A stretch of 64,000 nucleotides of DNA from Veronia nyctiphanis. GTDB taxonomy: Bacteria; Pseudomonadota; Gammaproteobacteria; Enterobacterales; Vibrionaceae. Shown here one piece after another: positions 47,189-56,748 of the stretch (positions are counted from its first letter, which is position 1; the number at the start of each line of letters is the position of its first letter). A program made the translations under genes and the position numbers. Under the pieces are notes generated by a model. The model had not been told where the DNA came from, searched no databases, and saw only the letters and a list, made by a program, of their open reading frames with translations. The stretch is from the NCBI RefSeq assembly GCF_004116385.1, contig NZ_PEIB01000001.1, positions 186,001 through 250,000 of the forward strand. Direction: 5' to 3'.

Positions 47189-47982
47189 TGAAAAAGGTTT
47201 TTAAACATTTGAAGGTCGGTATAGCCGTGTTAGCAATGGCTGGATTGACTGCACCTGTATTCGCAGATGAGGCGAAAGGGCTGGATATTGCGAAGGAGAT
47301 GAAATCGCGTGCAGCAGGGTGGGGTGACAGTCAAGCCAAGCTGGTGATGGAGCTGAAAACAGCCCGTGGAGACAGCAGTACCCGTAAGCTCCGAGTGAAG
47401 AACCTTGAGGTTCAGAGTGACGGTGATAAGGGAATGACCATTTTCGATGAGCCAAAAGATGTGAGGGGGACAGTATTCCTGTCATACAGTCACGTTGATA
47501 AGCCCGATGATCAGTGGCTTTATTTGCCAGCGCTGAAACGCGTGAAGCGTATCGCGTCAAGAAATAAGTCGGGTCCGTTTATGGGCAGTGAATTCGCTTA
47601 TGAAGATCTCAGTTCGTTTGAACTGGATAAGTATGCATTCACCTACCTGCGTGATGAAGCTGTCAATGGGGAAGACGCTTTTGTGATTGAGCAAATCCCA
47701 ACAGATGAGTTTTCAGGCTACACCAAACAAATTGTCTGGGTCAGTAAAGAACATTACCGTGTTCTAAAGGTTGAATTTTACGACAGGAAAAAAGCACTCC
47801 TGAAAACTTTGATGGCAAGCGAGTACAAGCAATATCTCAATAAATTTTGGCGAGCTCACCGCCTTGAGATGCAAAACCATCAGACAGGTAAAAGCACAGT
47901 ACTGGCGACTGACTCGATCGAGTTCAACACTGGCTTGAGAGAGAAAGACTTTTCTAAATCCAGCATGAGCCGGGTGAGATAG
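47188..47982 (+). CDS. LolA-like periplasmic lipoprotein-sorting protein 1
   Basis: A 264-residue exported protein: signal peptide ends around GLTAPVFA, followed by DEAKGLDIAKEMKSRAAGWG. The mature part has the LolA-like fold signature of the outer membrane lipoprotein-sorting group: TRKLRVKNLEVQSDGDKGMT, DEPKDVRGTVFLSYSH, DDQWLYLPALKRVKRIASRN and SGPFMGSEFAYEDLSSFELD. Such proteins are encoded beside RND exporters and are thought to carry lipid-like cargo across the periplasm. It sits directly between RND exporter 2 and beta-barrel 2. Confidence 0.8.
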   Translation: MKKVFKHLKVGIAVLAMAGLTAPVFADEAKGLDIAKEMKSRAAGWGDSQAKLVMELKTARGDSSTRKLRVKNLEVQSDGDKGMTIFDEPKDVRGTVFLSYSHVDKPDDQWLYLPALKRVKRIASRNKSGPFMGSEFAYEDLSSFELDKYAFTYLRDEAVNGEDAFVIEQIPTDEFSGYTKQIVWVSKEHYRVLKVEFYDRKKALLKTLMASEYKQYLNKFWRAHRLEMQNHQTGKSTVLATDSIEFNTGLREKDFSKSSMSRVR

Positions 47983-48000
47983 CATAGCTGAGGATCACGG

Positions 48001-49251
48001 ATGAAAAAGTGCAACACGTACAGTATTGCTCTCGCTTGCATGTGGCTGTCTTCGCAAGCTCACGCCATACTGGGTGCAGATATCAATGTCACTGTTGCAG
48101 TTGAACATCGACAATTTCTTAAAGAGGGAAGTCTGGGCCAGAAACAGGCCCAGACGTCACTAATATTGTCCCCCGAGATTTACTTTGAGAATGAAGACGG
48201 TGACACCAGCTTTACTTATGTTCCGTACAATCGTTTTGATAGTTTGGACAAGGGCCGAAATGTCATGGACATTCGGGAAGGTCTTTTTCGCTACTACAAA
48301 GGCGACTATGAAATCAGGGTTGGAATAGGTCAGACATTTTGGGGGGTGATGGAGTCATTTAACCCCGTTGATATTGTCAACCAAATTGACTTTGGGGATT
48401 CGTTCGACGGTTCGCAGAAACTGGGTCAGCCCATGTTGAATTTGATATTCGATTCAGACTACGGGCATTTTGACGTTTTATACCTGCCCGCTTTTCGTGA
48501 ACGTTCATTTGCGACGAAAGAGGGAAGAATAGCTTACCCCAGATTACAGGAAAACGGGGCGAGTTTCGAATCTAAATTTGATGAATTCCACTCTGATGTT
48601 GCGTTTCGCTATAGCAATACTTTTGGCGATTCTGACATAGGCTTAAGCGCGTTTCATGGCACCAGCAGAGACCCTTACTTCATGGTTAACCGAAAGCTGG
48701 TGACATCTCGGATTCCCGGATTGACAATCAGTCCTGTGCCCGGGGTTGAGATTTTCCCGTTTTATTCGCAAATGACCCAGATTGGACTCGACTTTCAGCA
48801 TGTTTATGACGATTGGTTATTCAAGCTGGAAGCGATTCACAGGCTCAGTGAAGAGGACTATTCGTCAGCCGCTATAGGCTTTGAGTACCAGTTATACGGC
48901 CTTGATGACTACCTTGGCTACTGGTTACAAGGGCATGAGTGGACCTTATATGGCGAGTATCTTTATGACTCTCGGGGTCAGCGAGCGTTTACTTATCTTC
49001 AGAATGATATATTTTCTGGCCTAAGGTGGACGTTCAATGATTTACGGAGCACAGAAGTCAATATAGGTTTGACACAAGACTTGGAAGATATGGATTCAAG
49101 GACGTTGCGCGGAGAAGCAAGTATGAGGCTCTTCGATAGCTGGAAAATCTACCTTAACGGGCAGATGTTTTTCAGTGAATCGGTAAAAGATGCACTCTAT
49201 TTGTTGCGAGACGACGACTTTGTTGAAGCCGGACTGGAATATCGATTTTAG
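48001..49251 (+). CDS. Outer-membrane beta-barrel protein 2, porin-like
   Basis: A 416-residue intact member of the barrel family in this cluster. Signal peptide MKKCNTYSIALACMWLSSQA is followed by HAILGADINVTVAVEHRQF. The family signature is IGQTFWGVMESFNPVDIVNQ, then QKLGQPMLNL, RERSFATKEGR and SAFHGTSRDPYF. The protein ends in LEYRF, a typical outer-membrane terminus. It starts 18 bases after the LolA-like gene, with GAGGATCACGG upstream. Probably the outer-membrane exit or docking site for the exporter 2 pathway. Confidence 0.75.
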   Translation: MKKCNTYSIALACMWLSSQAHAILGADINVTVAVEHRQFLKEGSLGQKQAQTSLILSPEIYFENEDGDTSFTYVPYNRFDSLDKGRNVMDIREGLFRYYKGDYEIRVGIGQTFWGVMESFNPVDIVNQIDFGDSFDGSQKLGQPMLNLIFDSDYGHFDVLYLPAFRERSFATKEGRIAYPRLQENGASFESKFDEFHSDVAFRYSNTFGDSDIGLSAFHGTSRDPYFMVNRKLVTSRIPGLTISPVPGVEIFPFYSQMTQIGLDFQHVYDDWLFKLEAIHRLSEEDYSSAAIGFEYQLYGLDDYLGYWLQGHEWTLYGEYLYDSRGQRAFTYLQNDIFSGLRWTFNDLRSTEVNIGLTQDLEDMDSRTLRGEASMRLFDSWKIYLNGQMFFSESVKDALYLLRDDDFVEAGLEYRF

Positions 49252-49570
49252 TTCATTTCTTCTTTTTACAGGGGGTCAGCTGTTCGGGCTGGCCTCACCT
49301 CAACTACCACCTCCCATCACCGCACGCCAAATAAGAATATAGTTTCATTAATAAAACCTGCGGTTATTTATTCGCCGTTTCACCCCTGATTGTCTTTGTC
49401 CGGCTTTTCAAATAAGAATACTTACTCTAATTTGGTATATCGTCATTTTTTGACGGAGTGTCAAATACTCATGTGGCGATAACTCTTGGGAGCTGTTTGC
49501 TCGTAGGAGTACCTAAATATCTAATAACAATATTTGCCTAATTTATACGTTTGAAGAAAGGGAATGTTTT
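49252..49570. other. Intergenic region before RND3
   Basis: About 319 bases. A GGTCAGC/GCTGGCC hairpin (near 49275-49295) follows the barrel gene without a U-tract. A strong operator-like repeat lies at 49449-49465. No credible open frame. Confidence 0.55.
49449..49465. promoter_or_regulatory. Operator-like repeat TTTGAC-N5-GTCAAA before RND3
   Basis: TTTGACGGAGTGTCAAA, perfect six-base arms with a five-base spacer, about 105 bases upstream of exporter 3. The repeat at 52061-52077 shares the core GACGrAGTGTCAA and the spacing. Confidence 0.6.
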
Positions 49571-51927
49571 ATGAGAGGGAAGCTCTTCCGGATACCAATA
49601 GCCAAAGCATGGCTGTGTATAGCGCTAACACTTTTCTGTGTGTTGCTGTCAGCCGCCGGTAATAAAAATCTTTATTTCAATGGTGATTACAAGACATTTT
49701 TTGATAACAGCAATCCTCAGTTGCAAGCACATCAAAGTATCGAAAATGCGTTTCTTAAATCAGATTCACTGGGAATTGTTATAGAACCTGAAAATGGCAA
49801 TGTATTTACCAAAGAAAATCTTACTCTTATCAGAGAGATAACAGACGCATTCTGGCAGGCAAACTATGTACGCCGTGTAGATTCGATCACCAACTACCAG
49901 CATACCTCAGCGGAGGGTGACGATCTGCTTGTTGAGGATCTTGCGCCAGATTATTTGCCACTTGATGACGCGAGAATTGCGCATATCAAAGAGATCGCGT
50001 TGAGTGCGCCAAGGCTGAAAGGTTCTTTGGTCTCGGAAGCTGGCGATATCTCTGTTGTTAATGTGTCGTTCAATGGACCGGATGGCGATCCAACCAAGCT
50101 TGTTGCCGAAATTGCCGTTTTCACCCGTGATATCTTTGCAGAGATGGAGCAGCGGTATCCGGGTGTTAAATTCCACATGGTGGGGATCGTGGCTCTCAAT
50201 ATGTCGCTGACGGAAGCTGCGATTGCTGATGCTACGACACTCATTCCTATGATGTTTACCGCTGTCGTGATTTTTCTTGGCATCATGCTGAAATCATGGC
50301 GATTTGTCTGTGCAACATTGGCCATTATTGTGACGTCAATCATTGCGACCATGGGGCTAGTGGGTTGGATGGAGCATTACCTAACCACAGCACTGGTCAA
50401 TGTGCCTACCGTTGTCATGACACTAGCGGTGGCAGATTGTGTGCATATCATCGCGTCTTACATCAATATCCGCCGTGCAGGTACACCTCATCGCGATGCC
50501 ATTCTTGAGAGCATTAACCTCAACATGACGGCTCTGGTAATTACCTCGGTCACAACATCGATTGGTTTTTTGATGCTGAATGCCTCGGAGTCTCCGGCGC
50601 TGAGAGATTTCGGCACACTGACAGCAATCGGCATTTTGGTGGCATTTTTCCTGTCTGTGACATTGCTCCCTGCACTTTTAACCGTGATGCCTGAAAAAGA
50701 CAGCGCCTTTGACCGGCATAATGACAAGCAGTCTATGGATCGTCTGGCACTGTGGATTATTCGCTTTCATAAAGCCATTCTGCCCGCTGGTATTGTTGTT
50801 ATTGCCGTTTCTTCTGTCTTGATGATGCAGAACAAAGTGGATGATAAGCAGTATGAATACTTTGATACCGGCTCTCCATTCCGACAGGCTGTTGAGCTAG
50901 TTAATGACTCTTTGAAAGGTTCAACGGTGATTAACATTTCGTTGGACACTGGGGTGGAAAATGGTATCACGTCGCCGGAGTTTCTCCGTACTTTAGAAGA
51001 ATTCACTCTATGGCTGAACACGCAGCCTGAAGTTGGCCATGTCATCAGTCTTTCTGACACGATCAAACGGCTGAACAAGAACATGCACGGTGATGATTCT
51101 GACTACTATCGAATACCTTTAGACAGTTCTGAATCCGCCCAATACTTGTTGTTATTCGAACTCTCTTTGCCCTACGGACTTGATTTAACGAATGAGATAA
51201 ATCTCGACAAGTCAGCAGTAAAACTGACGATAACGATACGTAATCTCGGCAGTGCGGAAATGGTGGCATTTGAGCAACGTGTTAAGCAATGGTTATCAGA
51301 CAACACACCGAATACCGAGCGTGCAATCTCAAGTATCTCGCTGATGTTTGCACATATTGGTGAGGTGAATATGGCCAGTATGCTGAAAACCTTGCCTATC
51401 ACATTACTGGTGATATCAGGGCTATTGATTTTTGCACTTCGCTCATTACGGCTTGGAGTCGTCAGTCTGATACCGAATATTGCCCCCGCGATCTTGGGTT
51501 TCGGACTTTGGGCATTACTGTCTGGTGAGATTAACCTTGGCTTGTCGGTGGTGATAACGATGACGATGGGCATTGTTGTCGATGACACGGTGCATTTTCT
51601 TAGCAAATATCGGCATTCTCGCTTCAGGGAAAGAGTGTCGAAGAGGGAATCCTCTATGCATTTTCGACCGTTGGTAAAGCATTGTGGATCACTACTGTCG
51701 TTTTGGTTGTTGGCTTTGGCATTCTTGCTACGTCAGATTTTCGCATAAATTCTGACATGGGATTACTCAGCGCGATTGTCATTTTCATTGCACTCATTGT
51801 TGATTTTACAATTCTTCCTTCAGCGCTACTGATTTTTGACCGAAAGTCATATGTGAAAGAAGACGTTAGTCATGCCAATGAACTCAGCCAATCTCCGCGA
51901 GGTGGAGCTGCCCAAGGTCAGCAATGA
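49571..51927 (+). CDS. RND-superfamily exporter 3 (MMPL/HAE3-like, frameshifted)
   Basis: Third RND paralogue, about 785 residues after repair. It has NLYFNGDYKTFF in the first loop, LAVADCVHIIAS in helix 4, TSVTTSIGFLMLNASESP and GIVVDDTVHFLSKYR in helix 10. The frame breaks near 51640 in a short G-run; one added base gives RFRGKSVEEGILYAFSTVGK. The last helices then read VVLVVGFGILATSDFRINSD. Unlike exporters 2 and 4, no LolA-like or barrel gene follows; a 320-base regulatory region separates it from exporter 4. An out-of-frame ATG seven bases upstream leaves some doubt on the start. Confidence 0.8.
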
Positions 51928-52044
51928 AGCCTCTGATTCATCGCTGTTTGTATTGTTCTGAGGCAGTTTGTAAATTTATATCTGATTAATTTCATATGAC
52001 AAAGGCCGAATAATGCTTCCACCTAGCGTTATTTTGGCCTATTA

Positions 52045-52057
52045 TGACGATCAGTCA
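52045..52057. promoter_or_regulatory. Operator-like repeat TGAC-N5-GTCA before RND4
   Basis: TGACGATCAGTCA, four-base arms and the same five-base spacer as its neighbour; 16 bases separate the two repeat starts, about 1.5 helical turns. Confidence 0.5.
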
Positions 52058-52060
52058 AAT

Positions 52061-52077
52061 ATTGACGAAGTGTCAAT
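52061..52077. promoter_or_regulatory. Operator-like repeat ATTGAC-N5-GTCAAT before RND4
   Basis: ATTGACGAAGTGTCAAT, perfect six-base arms. It matches the site before RND3 through the core GACGrAGTGTCAA, arguing for the same regulator. Confidence 0.6.
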
Positions 52078-52138
52078 TTTATCATTATTACAAGCGCAAA
52101 CCGGCATAAGACATCGATTTGCTTGCTAAGAAACAAAG

Positions 52139-52162
52139 CCTCTCACTGAGAGGTTAATTTTT
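52139..52162 (+). terminator. Terminator-like hairpin before RND4
   Basis: CCTCTC, ACT, GAGAGG then TTAATTTTT. It lies between the tandem TGAC repeats and the exporter 4 start, so it could act as a leader terminator or end transcripts from exporter 3. Confidence 0.5.
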
Positions 52163-52195
52163 CCTCCCATTTTGACGATCCGTCAAAATGGGAGG
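52163..52195. promoter_or_regulatory. 33-base palindrome before RND4
   Basis: Perfect 15-base arms, CCTCCCATTTTGACG (52163-52177) and CGTCAAAATGGGAGG (52181-52195), around ATC. The centre is again a TTTTGACG-CGTCAAAA operator-like repeat. As RNA it would make a very stable hairpin that also pairs up a GGGAGG sequence. Confidence 0.65.
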
Positions 52196-52250
52196 ATGCA
52201 GACAATACTGAGATTGCCTTACAGCGCGAACGTCACAAACGGAGAATGTG

Positions 52251-54596
52251 ATGAAAGATAAGCTTCTGAATTGGCCCGTTAACAGAGCATGGTGGTTTCT
52301 TTGCTTAACCATGTTTGTTGTTATCGTGGCATCGATTGGAAATAAGAACCTCTATTTCCGAGGCGACTACAAAATCTTTTTTGATGACGGAAACCCGCAA
52401 CTCCTTGCTTTTGAAGAGTTGGAAAACGTTTTCGCCAAAACCGATACCATGGCCATCGTGGTGGCGCCTAACAGCAACAATGCGTTAAGTGCGTCATCAC
52501 TTGAGCTGGTCAGAGAGATGACCGAAAAAGCGTGGCAAACACCCTATTCGTCACGTGTTGATTCCATCACCAATTACCAACATACCGCCGCAGAAGAAGA
52601 TGATCTGATTGTCGAGGATTTAGTTCCTGACTACTACCCACTGGATAGTGAACGGCTGGCTTATGTCCGCGATATCGCATTGAATGAGCCGAGACTGAGA
52701 GGGTTACTGATTTCTCCCAAGGCTGACGTCACCATGATCAATGTGACACTGCAACTGCCGGATGGTGATCAGACTCTACAGGTGCAAGAAGTGGCCGAAT
52801 ATGGTCGGGCACTGATGGCCGAAATGCAGCAATCTTATCCTGATGTCGAGTTCTACATGACGGGCGCTATTGCCCTTAACTATGCGTTTGCCGAAGCGGC
52901 AATGAAAGACGGCAATACACTGATACCCATGATGTTTGTCGCCATTCTTATCTTTTTGGGCGTGATGCTTCGCTCATGGCGCTTTGTGTCAGCGACATTA
53001 ATTGTCATTGTCGCCTCAATCACAACCACCATGGGACTGCTTGGCTGGGCCGAGCATTACATTACGAACGGCACGGTGAATGTCCCAACGGTCGTTATGA
53101 CGCTGGCCGTCGCTGATTGCGTGCACGTGATTGTCTCTTACATCAGTGCAAGGCGTGAAGGCAAAGAAAACAAAGAGGCGATATCTCATAGCCTGAGCAT
53201 CAACTTTATGGCGTTGCTGATCACCTCAGTAACAACCGCGTTTGGCTTTTTGATGATGAATGCGTCAGCCTCACCTGTCTTACGAGAATTGGGTACATTG
53301 ACTGCCATTGGCGTCATGATAGCGTTCTTCTTGTCTATTACTTTGCTACCCGCACTGCTTTCGCTTCTGCCAGAGAAAAAAGGAGTCATGGTGAAGCAAG
53401 GCGAAGATAAAACTATGCTGCCATTGGCTAATTTCGTCATCCGTTACCACAAAAAAGTGTTGCCGCTTGGCGTCTTGTCAGTGGTGATATCGGCGGGCTT
53501 ATTATTTCAAAATCAGGTCAATGATGAACCCTTCGAATACTTTGATACCGGCAATTCATACCGTGTGGCCGTTGACTTCATTGATGAAAAACTCAGTGGA
53601 AGCACAAATGTAAGCATCGGCATCAAAACGGGTAAAGAGAATGGCATCAACGACCCAGCCTTTTTGAAAAAGCTGGAAGCTTTTACTGACTGGCTTAAAC
53701 AACAACCAGAGATAGATCATGTTGCCAGCTTGTCAGACACCTTCAAGCGTTTGAATAAAAATATGCATGGTGATGATCCTGCCTATTACACCTTGCCAGA
53801 AGAAAGCGAACTCGCTGCTCAATATTTGCTGTTGTATGAGATGTCTTTGCCTTATGGACTCGACTTGAATAACGAAATCAATCTCGACAAGTCTGCGGTG
53901 AAAATGTCACTGACATTGGCAAACATTGGCAGTAACGAGCTGGTGGATTTTGAGCTGCGTGTGTATGACTGGTTTGCTGAAAATGCCCCTGATTATGATG
54001 TGTTGGCATCCAGCCCATCAATGATGTTTGCGCATGTTGGCGAGAACAACATGAACAGCATGTTGAAAACACTACCAGTGACATTGGTGGTGATCTCCGC
54101 ACTCTTGGTGTTCGCGCTGCGCTCAATGCGACTGGGGTTGATCAGCCTCATTCCTAACATCGCGCCAGCCGTTCTGGGCTTCGGTGTGTGGGCGCTGATA
54201 TCCGGCGAAATCAATCTCGGCTTATCGGTCGTGGTATCCATGACGCTGGGTATTGTGGTTGATGATGCGGTGCACTTCCTCAGCAAATACCGCTACGCCA
54301 GAGTGCGAGGTGATGATGTTGAAGCCGGCATCCGCTATGCGTTTGCAACGGTTGGCAAAGCGTTATGGGTCACCACAGTAGTGCTGGTGGTTGGCTTCGG
54401 CATTTTGGCCACCTCAGATTTCAGGCTCAACGGTGACATGGGCACCTTGAGCGCAATGGTGATATTTATCGCGTTAGCGGTTGATTTCACCATTCTTCCT
54501 GCGGCTCTGCTTATCTTTGACCGCAAAGCATACACAGAAAAAAAAGGTTGCATACCGAACGCAGCCTTCGCAGTAAAAATTGACAGGGATGATTCT
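52251..54596 (+). CDS. RND-superfamily exporter 4 (fused in frame to the LolA-like protein in this sequence)
   Basis: Fourth RND paralogue, about 780 residues, with NLYFRGDYKIFF, LAVADCVHVIVS, TSVTTAFGFLMMNASASP and GIVVDDAVHFLSKYR. ATG at 52251 has GGAG six bases upstream. In the given sequence the frame runs without a stop into the LolA-like protein, making one frame to 55391. Adding one A to the A-run at about 54538-54545 would instead end this protein at 54583 (ending RSLRSKN), leaving 13 bases before the next ATG. Given the many single-base deletions here, separate genes are more likely than a true fusion. Confidence 0.8.
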
Positions 54597-55391
54597 ATGA
54601 AAAAGCTTACATCAATGATGGTTCTGGGTTCAGCATTGCTGAGTGTGATAACCGCTTCTGTGCCAGTGATGGCGCAGAATGAGAAGGGCCTGAAAATTGC
54701 GCAGGAAAGGAAAGCCCGCGATTTGGGCTGGGGAGACAGCATCTCGGCCCTTAGCATGGAGCTGACCAATGCCAATGGCGACACGAGCACTCGCAAATTG
54801 CGGATCAAATCATTGGAAGTCAATGACGATGGCGACAAAGGGCTGACCATCTTTGATGAGCCAAAAGACGTGCGAGGCACCGTGTTTCTGAGTCACTCCC
54901 ACATTGGTTCACCGGATGATCAGTGGATCTTCCTGCCTGCTCTAAAACGTGTGAAGCGCATTGCATCGCGTAATAAATCAGGCCCGTTTATGGGGAGTGA
55001 ATTTGCTTATGAGGATCTGAGCTCGTTTGAGCTTGAGAAGTTCGAATTTACCTACCTTCGTGATGAAACCTTTGAGGGGCAGGACGTGTTTGTTATTGAG
55101 CAAACCCCGACTGACAAATTCTCTGGATATTCACGCCAGCTTGTCTGGATGGATAAAGAGCATTATCGCCCGCTGAAAGTCGAGTTCTATGACCGCAGAA
55201 ACAGTTTGCTGAAAACGCTAACATTCAATGGTTACAAGCAGTACCTCAATAAATTCTGGCGTCCGGACGAGTTAGTCATGGCTAACCACCAGACGAAAAA
55301 ACTCACGCGTCTTACGACAGAAAGTCTCACCTTTAATAATGGCCTGACAGAAAAGGATTTCAGCAAATCAGGCATGAAGCGCGTTCGTTAG
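54597..55391 (+). CDS. LolA-like periplasmic lipoprotein-sorting protein 2
   Basis: A 264-residue protein, exactly the length of the first LolA-like protein and clearly its paralogue: TRKLRIKSLEVNDDGDKGLT, DEPKDVRGTVFLSHSH, DDQWIFLPALKRVKRIASRN and SGPFMGSEFAYEDLSSFELE. It has its own signal peptide (MKKLTSMMVLGSALLSVITA, then SVPVMA) and a modest AGGGA ribosome-binding site, which supports it being a separate gene despite the open frame from exporter 4. Beta-barrel 3 follows after 10 bases. Confidence 0.8.
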   Translation: MKKLTSMMVLGSALLSVITASVPVMAQNEKGLKIAQERKARDLGWGDSISALSMELTNANGDTSTRKLRIKSLEVNDDGDKGLTIFDEPKDVRGTVFLSHSHIGSPDDQWIFLPALKRVKRIASRNKSGPFMGSEFAYEDLSSFELEKFEFTYLRDETFEGQDVFVIEQTPTDKFSGYSRQLVWMDKEHYRPLKVEFYDRRNSLLKTLTFNGYKQYLNKFWRPDELVMANHQTKKLTRLTTESLTFNNGLTEKDFSKSGMKRVR

Positions 55392-55401
55392 GGAGAATAC
55401 T

Positions 55402-56570
55402 ATGCGCAGTACTTTATTAGCGGCCACGATGTTTGTGGCCTCCACACCCATTAGTGCGCTTGAATTTCAGGGAGAAATTGGCGTGCAACATCGATATTTT
55501 TTCGAAGAAGGCGCACTTGGGCAGAAACAGAATCAAACTTCTGTATTTGTTGAGCCAGACATCTTCTGGGAAAGCGATGACATTGATTTAACCTTCAGCT
55601 TAAAACCCTTTTACCGCTACGATGCGTTGGATGATGAGCGAACACATGCTGATATTCGAGAAGCGCTTTTCTCCTATTACAGCGAGAATTACGAGTTCAA
55701 GGCGGGCGTTGGCAAAGTATTCTGGGGTGTTACCGAGTCACAGCATCTTGTCGATGTTATCAATCAAAGTGATTTCATTGAGTCCATAGATGGTGAAGTC
55801 AAACTCGGGCAGCCCATGTTAAGCGTGGGTGCAGAGACGGACAACGGCATGTGGGAAGTTTTTGTTCTGCCATATTTCCGAGAGCGCACCTATGCGGGCC
55901 CTGAAGGTCGCCTCTCTCTGCCGGGCTTTTCTGAACATCATGTGACATATGAATCGAGCAATGAAGAAAAGCACACTGATGTGGCATTTAGATATGCCAC
56001 TTCTCTTGATGATGTCGATGTCGGGCTGAGTGCATTTCATGGCACCAATCGTGATCCGTTTTTGCAGCAAGCCGTCATAAACGGGAAAGGAGCCTTGGTG
56101 CTTCACTATGCCCAAATGACACAGCTAGCTCTGGATGCTCAGGCTATTGCAGGCAGTTGGCTATGGAAACTTGAGGCCATTCATCGAGACAGCTTGAGAA
56201 TCATGTCGCTGCGACGGCAGGCTTTGAATACAGCTTGGTCACAGGTAATGGTTATGACGTTGGTCTGCTGGCAGAGTATCTTTACGACGACCGAAAGGGT
56301 ATGACACAGCCGATAGGTCAAAATGATGTGTTCGCAGGTGTAAGGCTTGCACTTAACGACATCGATGGCACTGAGCTTTTGGTTGGCGGGACCGTCGATC
56401 TTGAGACTTCGGACTCGACAACACTGCGTGTAGAGGCCAGTGGACGCATTAACAATGACGTGAGCTGGAATCTGACTGCTGGCGCGTTTAATAGCGAAAA
56501 AGTGACAGATCCGCTCTATCAAATAAAGAAAGACGATTACATCGAATTGGGTATGACTTACTACTTTTGA
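55402..56570 (+). CDS. Outer-membrane beta-barrel protein 3, porin-like (frameshifted)
   Basis: Third barrel of the cluster, about 389 residues after repair. The signal peptide (MRSTLLAATMFVASTPISA) precedes LEFQGEIGVQHRYF. The family signature is VFWGVTESQHLVDVINQSDF, then KLGQPMLSV, FRERTYAGPEGR and SAFHGTNRDPF. One A is missing near 56203 (AGAATCAT for AGAAATCAT); adding it gives DSLRNHVAATAGFEYSLVTG. The second frame ends in MTYYF. GGGAGAATACT lies upstream of the ATG. It probably works with exporter 4 and LolA-like protein 2. Confidence 0.7.
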
Positions 56571-56639
56571 TGCTATTTCCTGATGCGGGTGTTATTTCTG
56601 CTCACGGAAGAGCGGGTACCCTGGAATGTGTAGCATGTT

Positions 56640-56670
56640 GCCGACAGCCTTCTGCCTGTCGGCTTTTTTT
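56640..56670 (+). terminator. Terminator of the RND cluster
   Basis: GCCGACAG (56640-56647) and CTGTCGGC (56656-56663) around an eight-base loop, followed by seven T. A textbook intrinsic terminator 70 bases after barrel 3. Confidence 0.85.
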
Positions 56671-56721
56671 CGTCAGGGAAACTGGCGATTAATACAGCCT
56701 AAACCGAGTGAATTCAGAATG

Positions 56722-56748
56722 AAAAAAAGGCCGCACAAATCGGCGGCC
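56722..56748 (-). terminator. Terminator on the minus strand beyond the DUF72 gene
   Basis: On the minus strand GGCCGC, eight-base loop, GCGGCC and seven T. It lies 230 bases past the DUF72 gene, in the correct orientation to end that transcript. Confidence 0.7.

Larger units (their letters stand above)
51928..52250. other. Regulatory region between RND3 and RND4
   Basis: About 323 bases. It contains three TGAC...GTCA repeats (52045-52057, 52061-52077 and the centre of 52163-52195) and a terminator-like hairpin at 52139-52162. The dense symmetry suggests that exporter 4 has its own regulated promoter. Confidence 0.6.

Noticed and set aside
52251-55391. A genuine RND-LolA fusion protein
   Set aside because: Not excluded, but the A-run at the junction, the intact signal peptide and start signals of the LolA-like part, and its identical length to the separate paralogue make two genes more likely.
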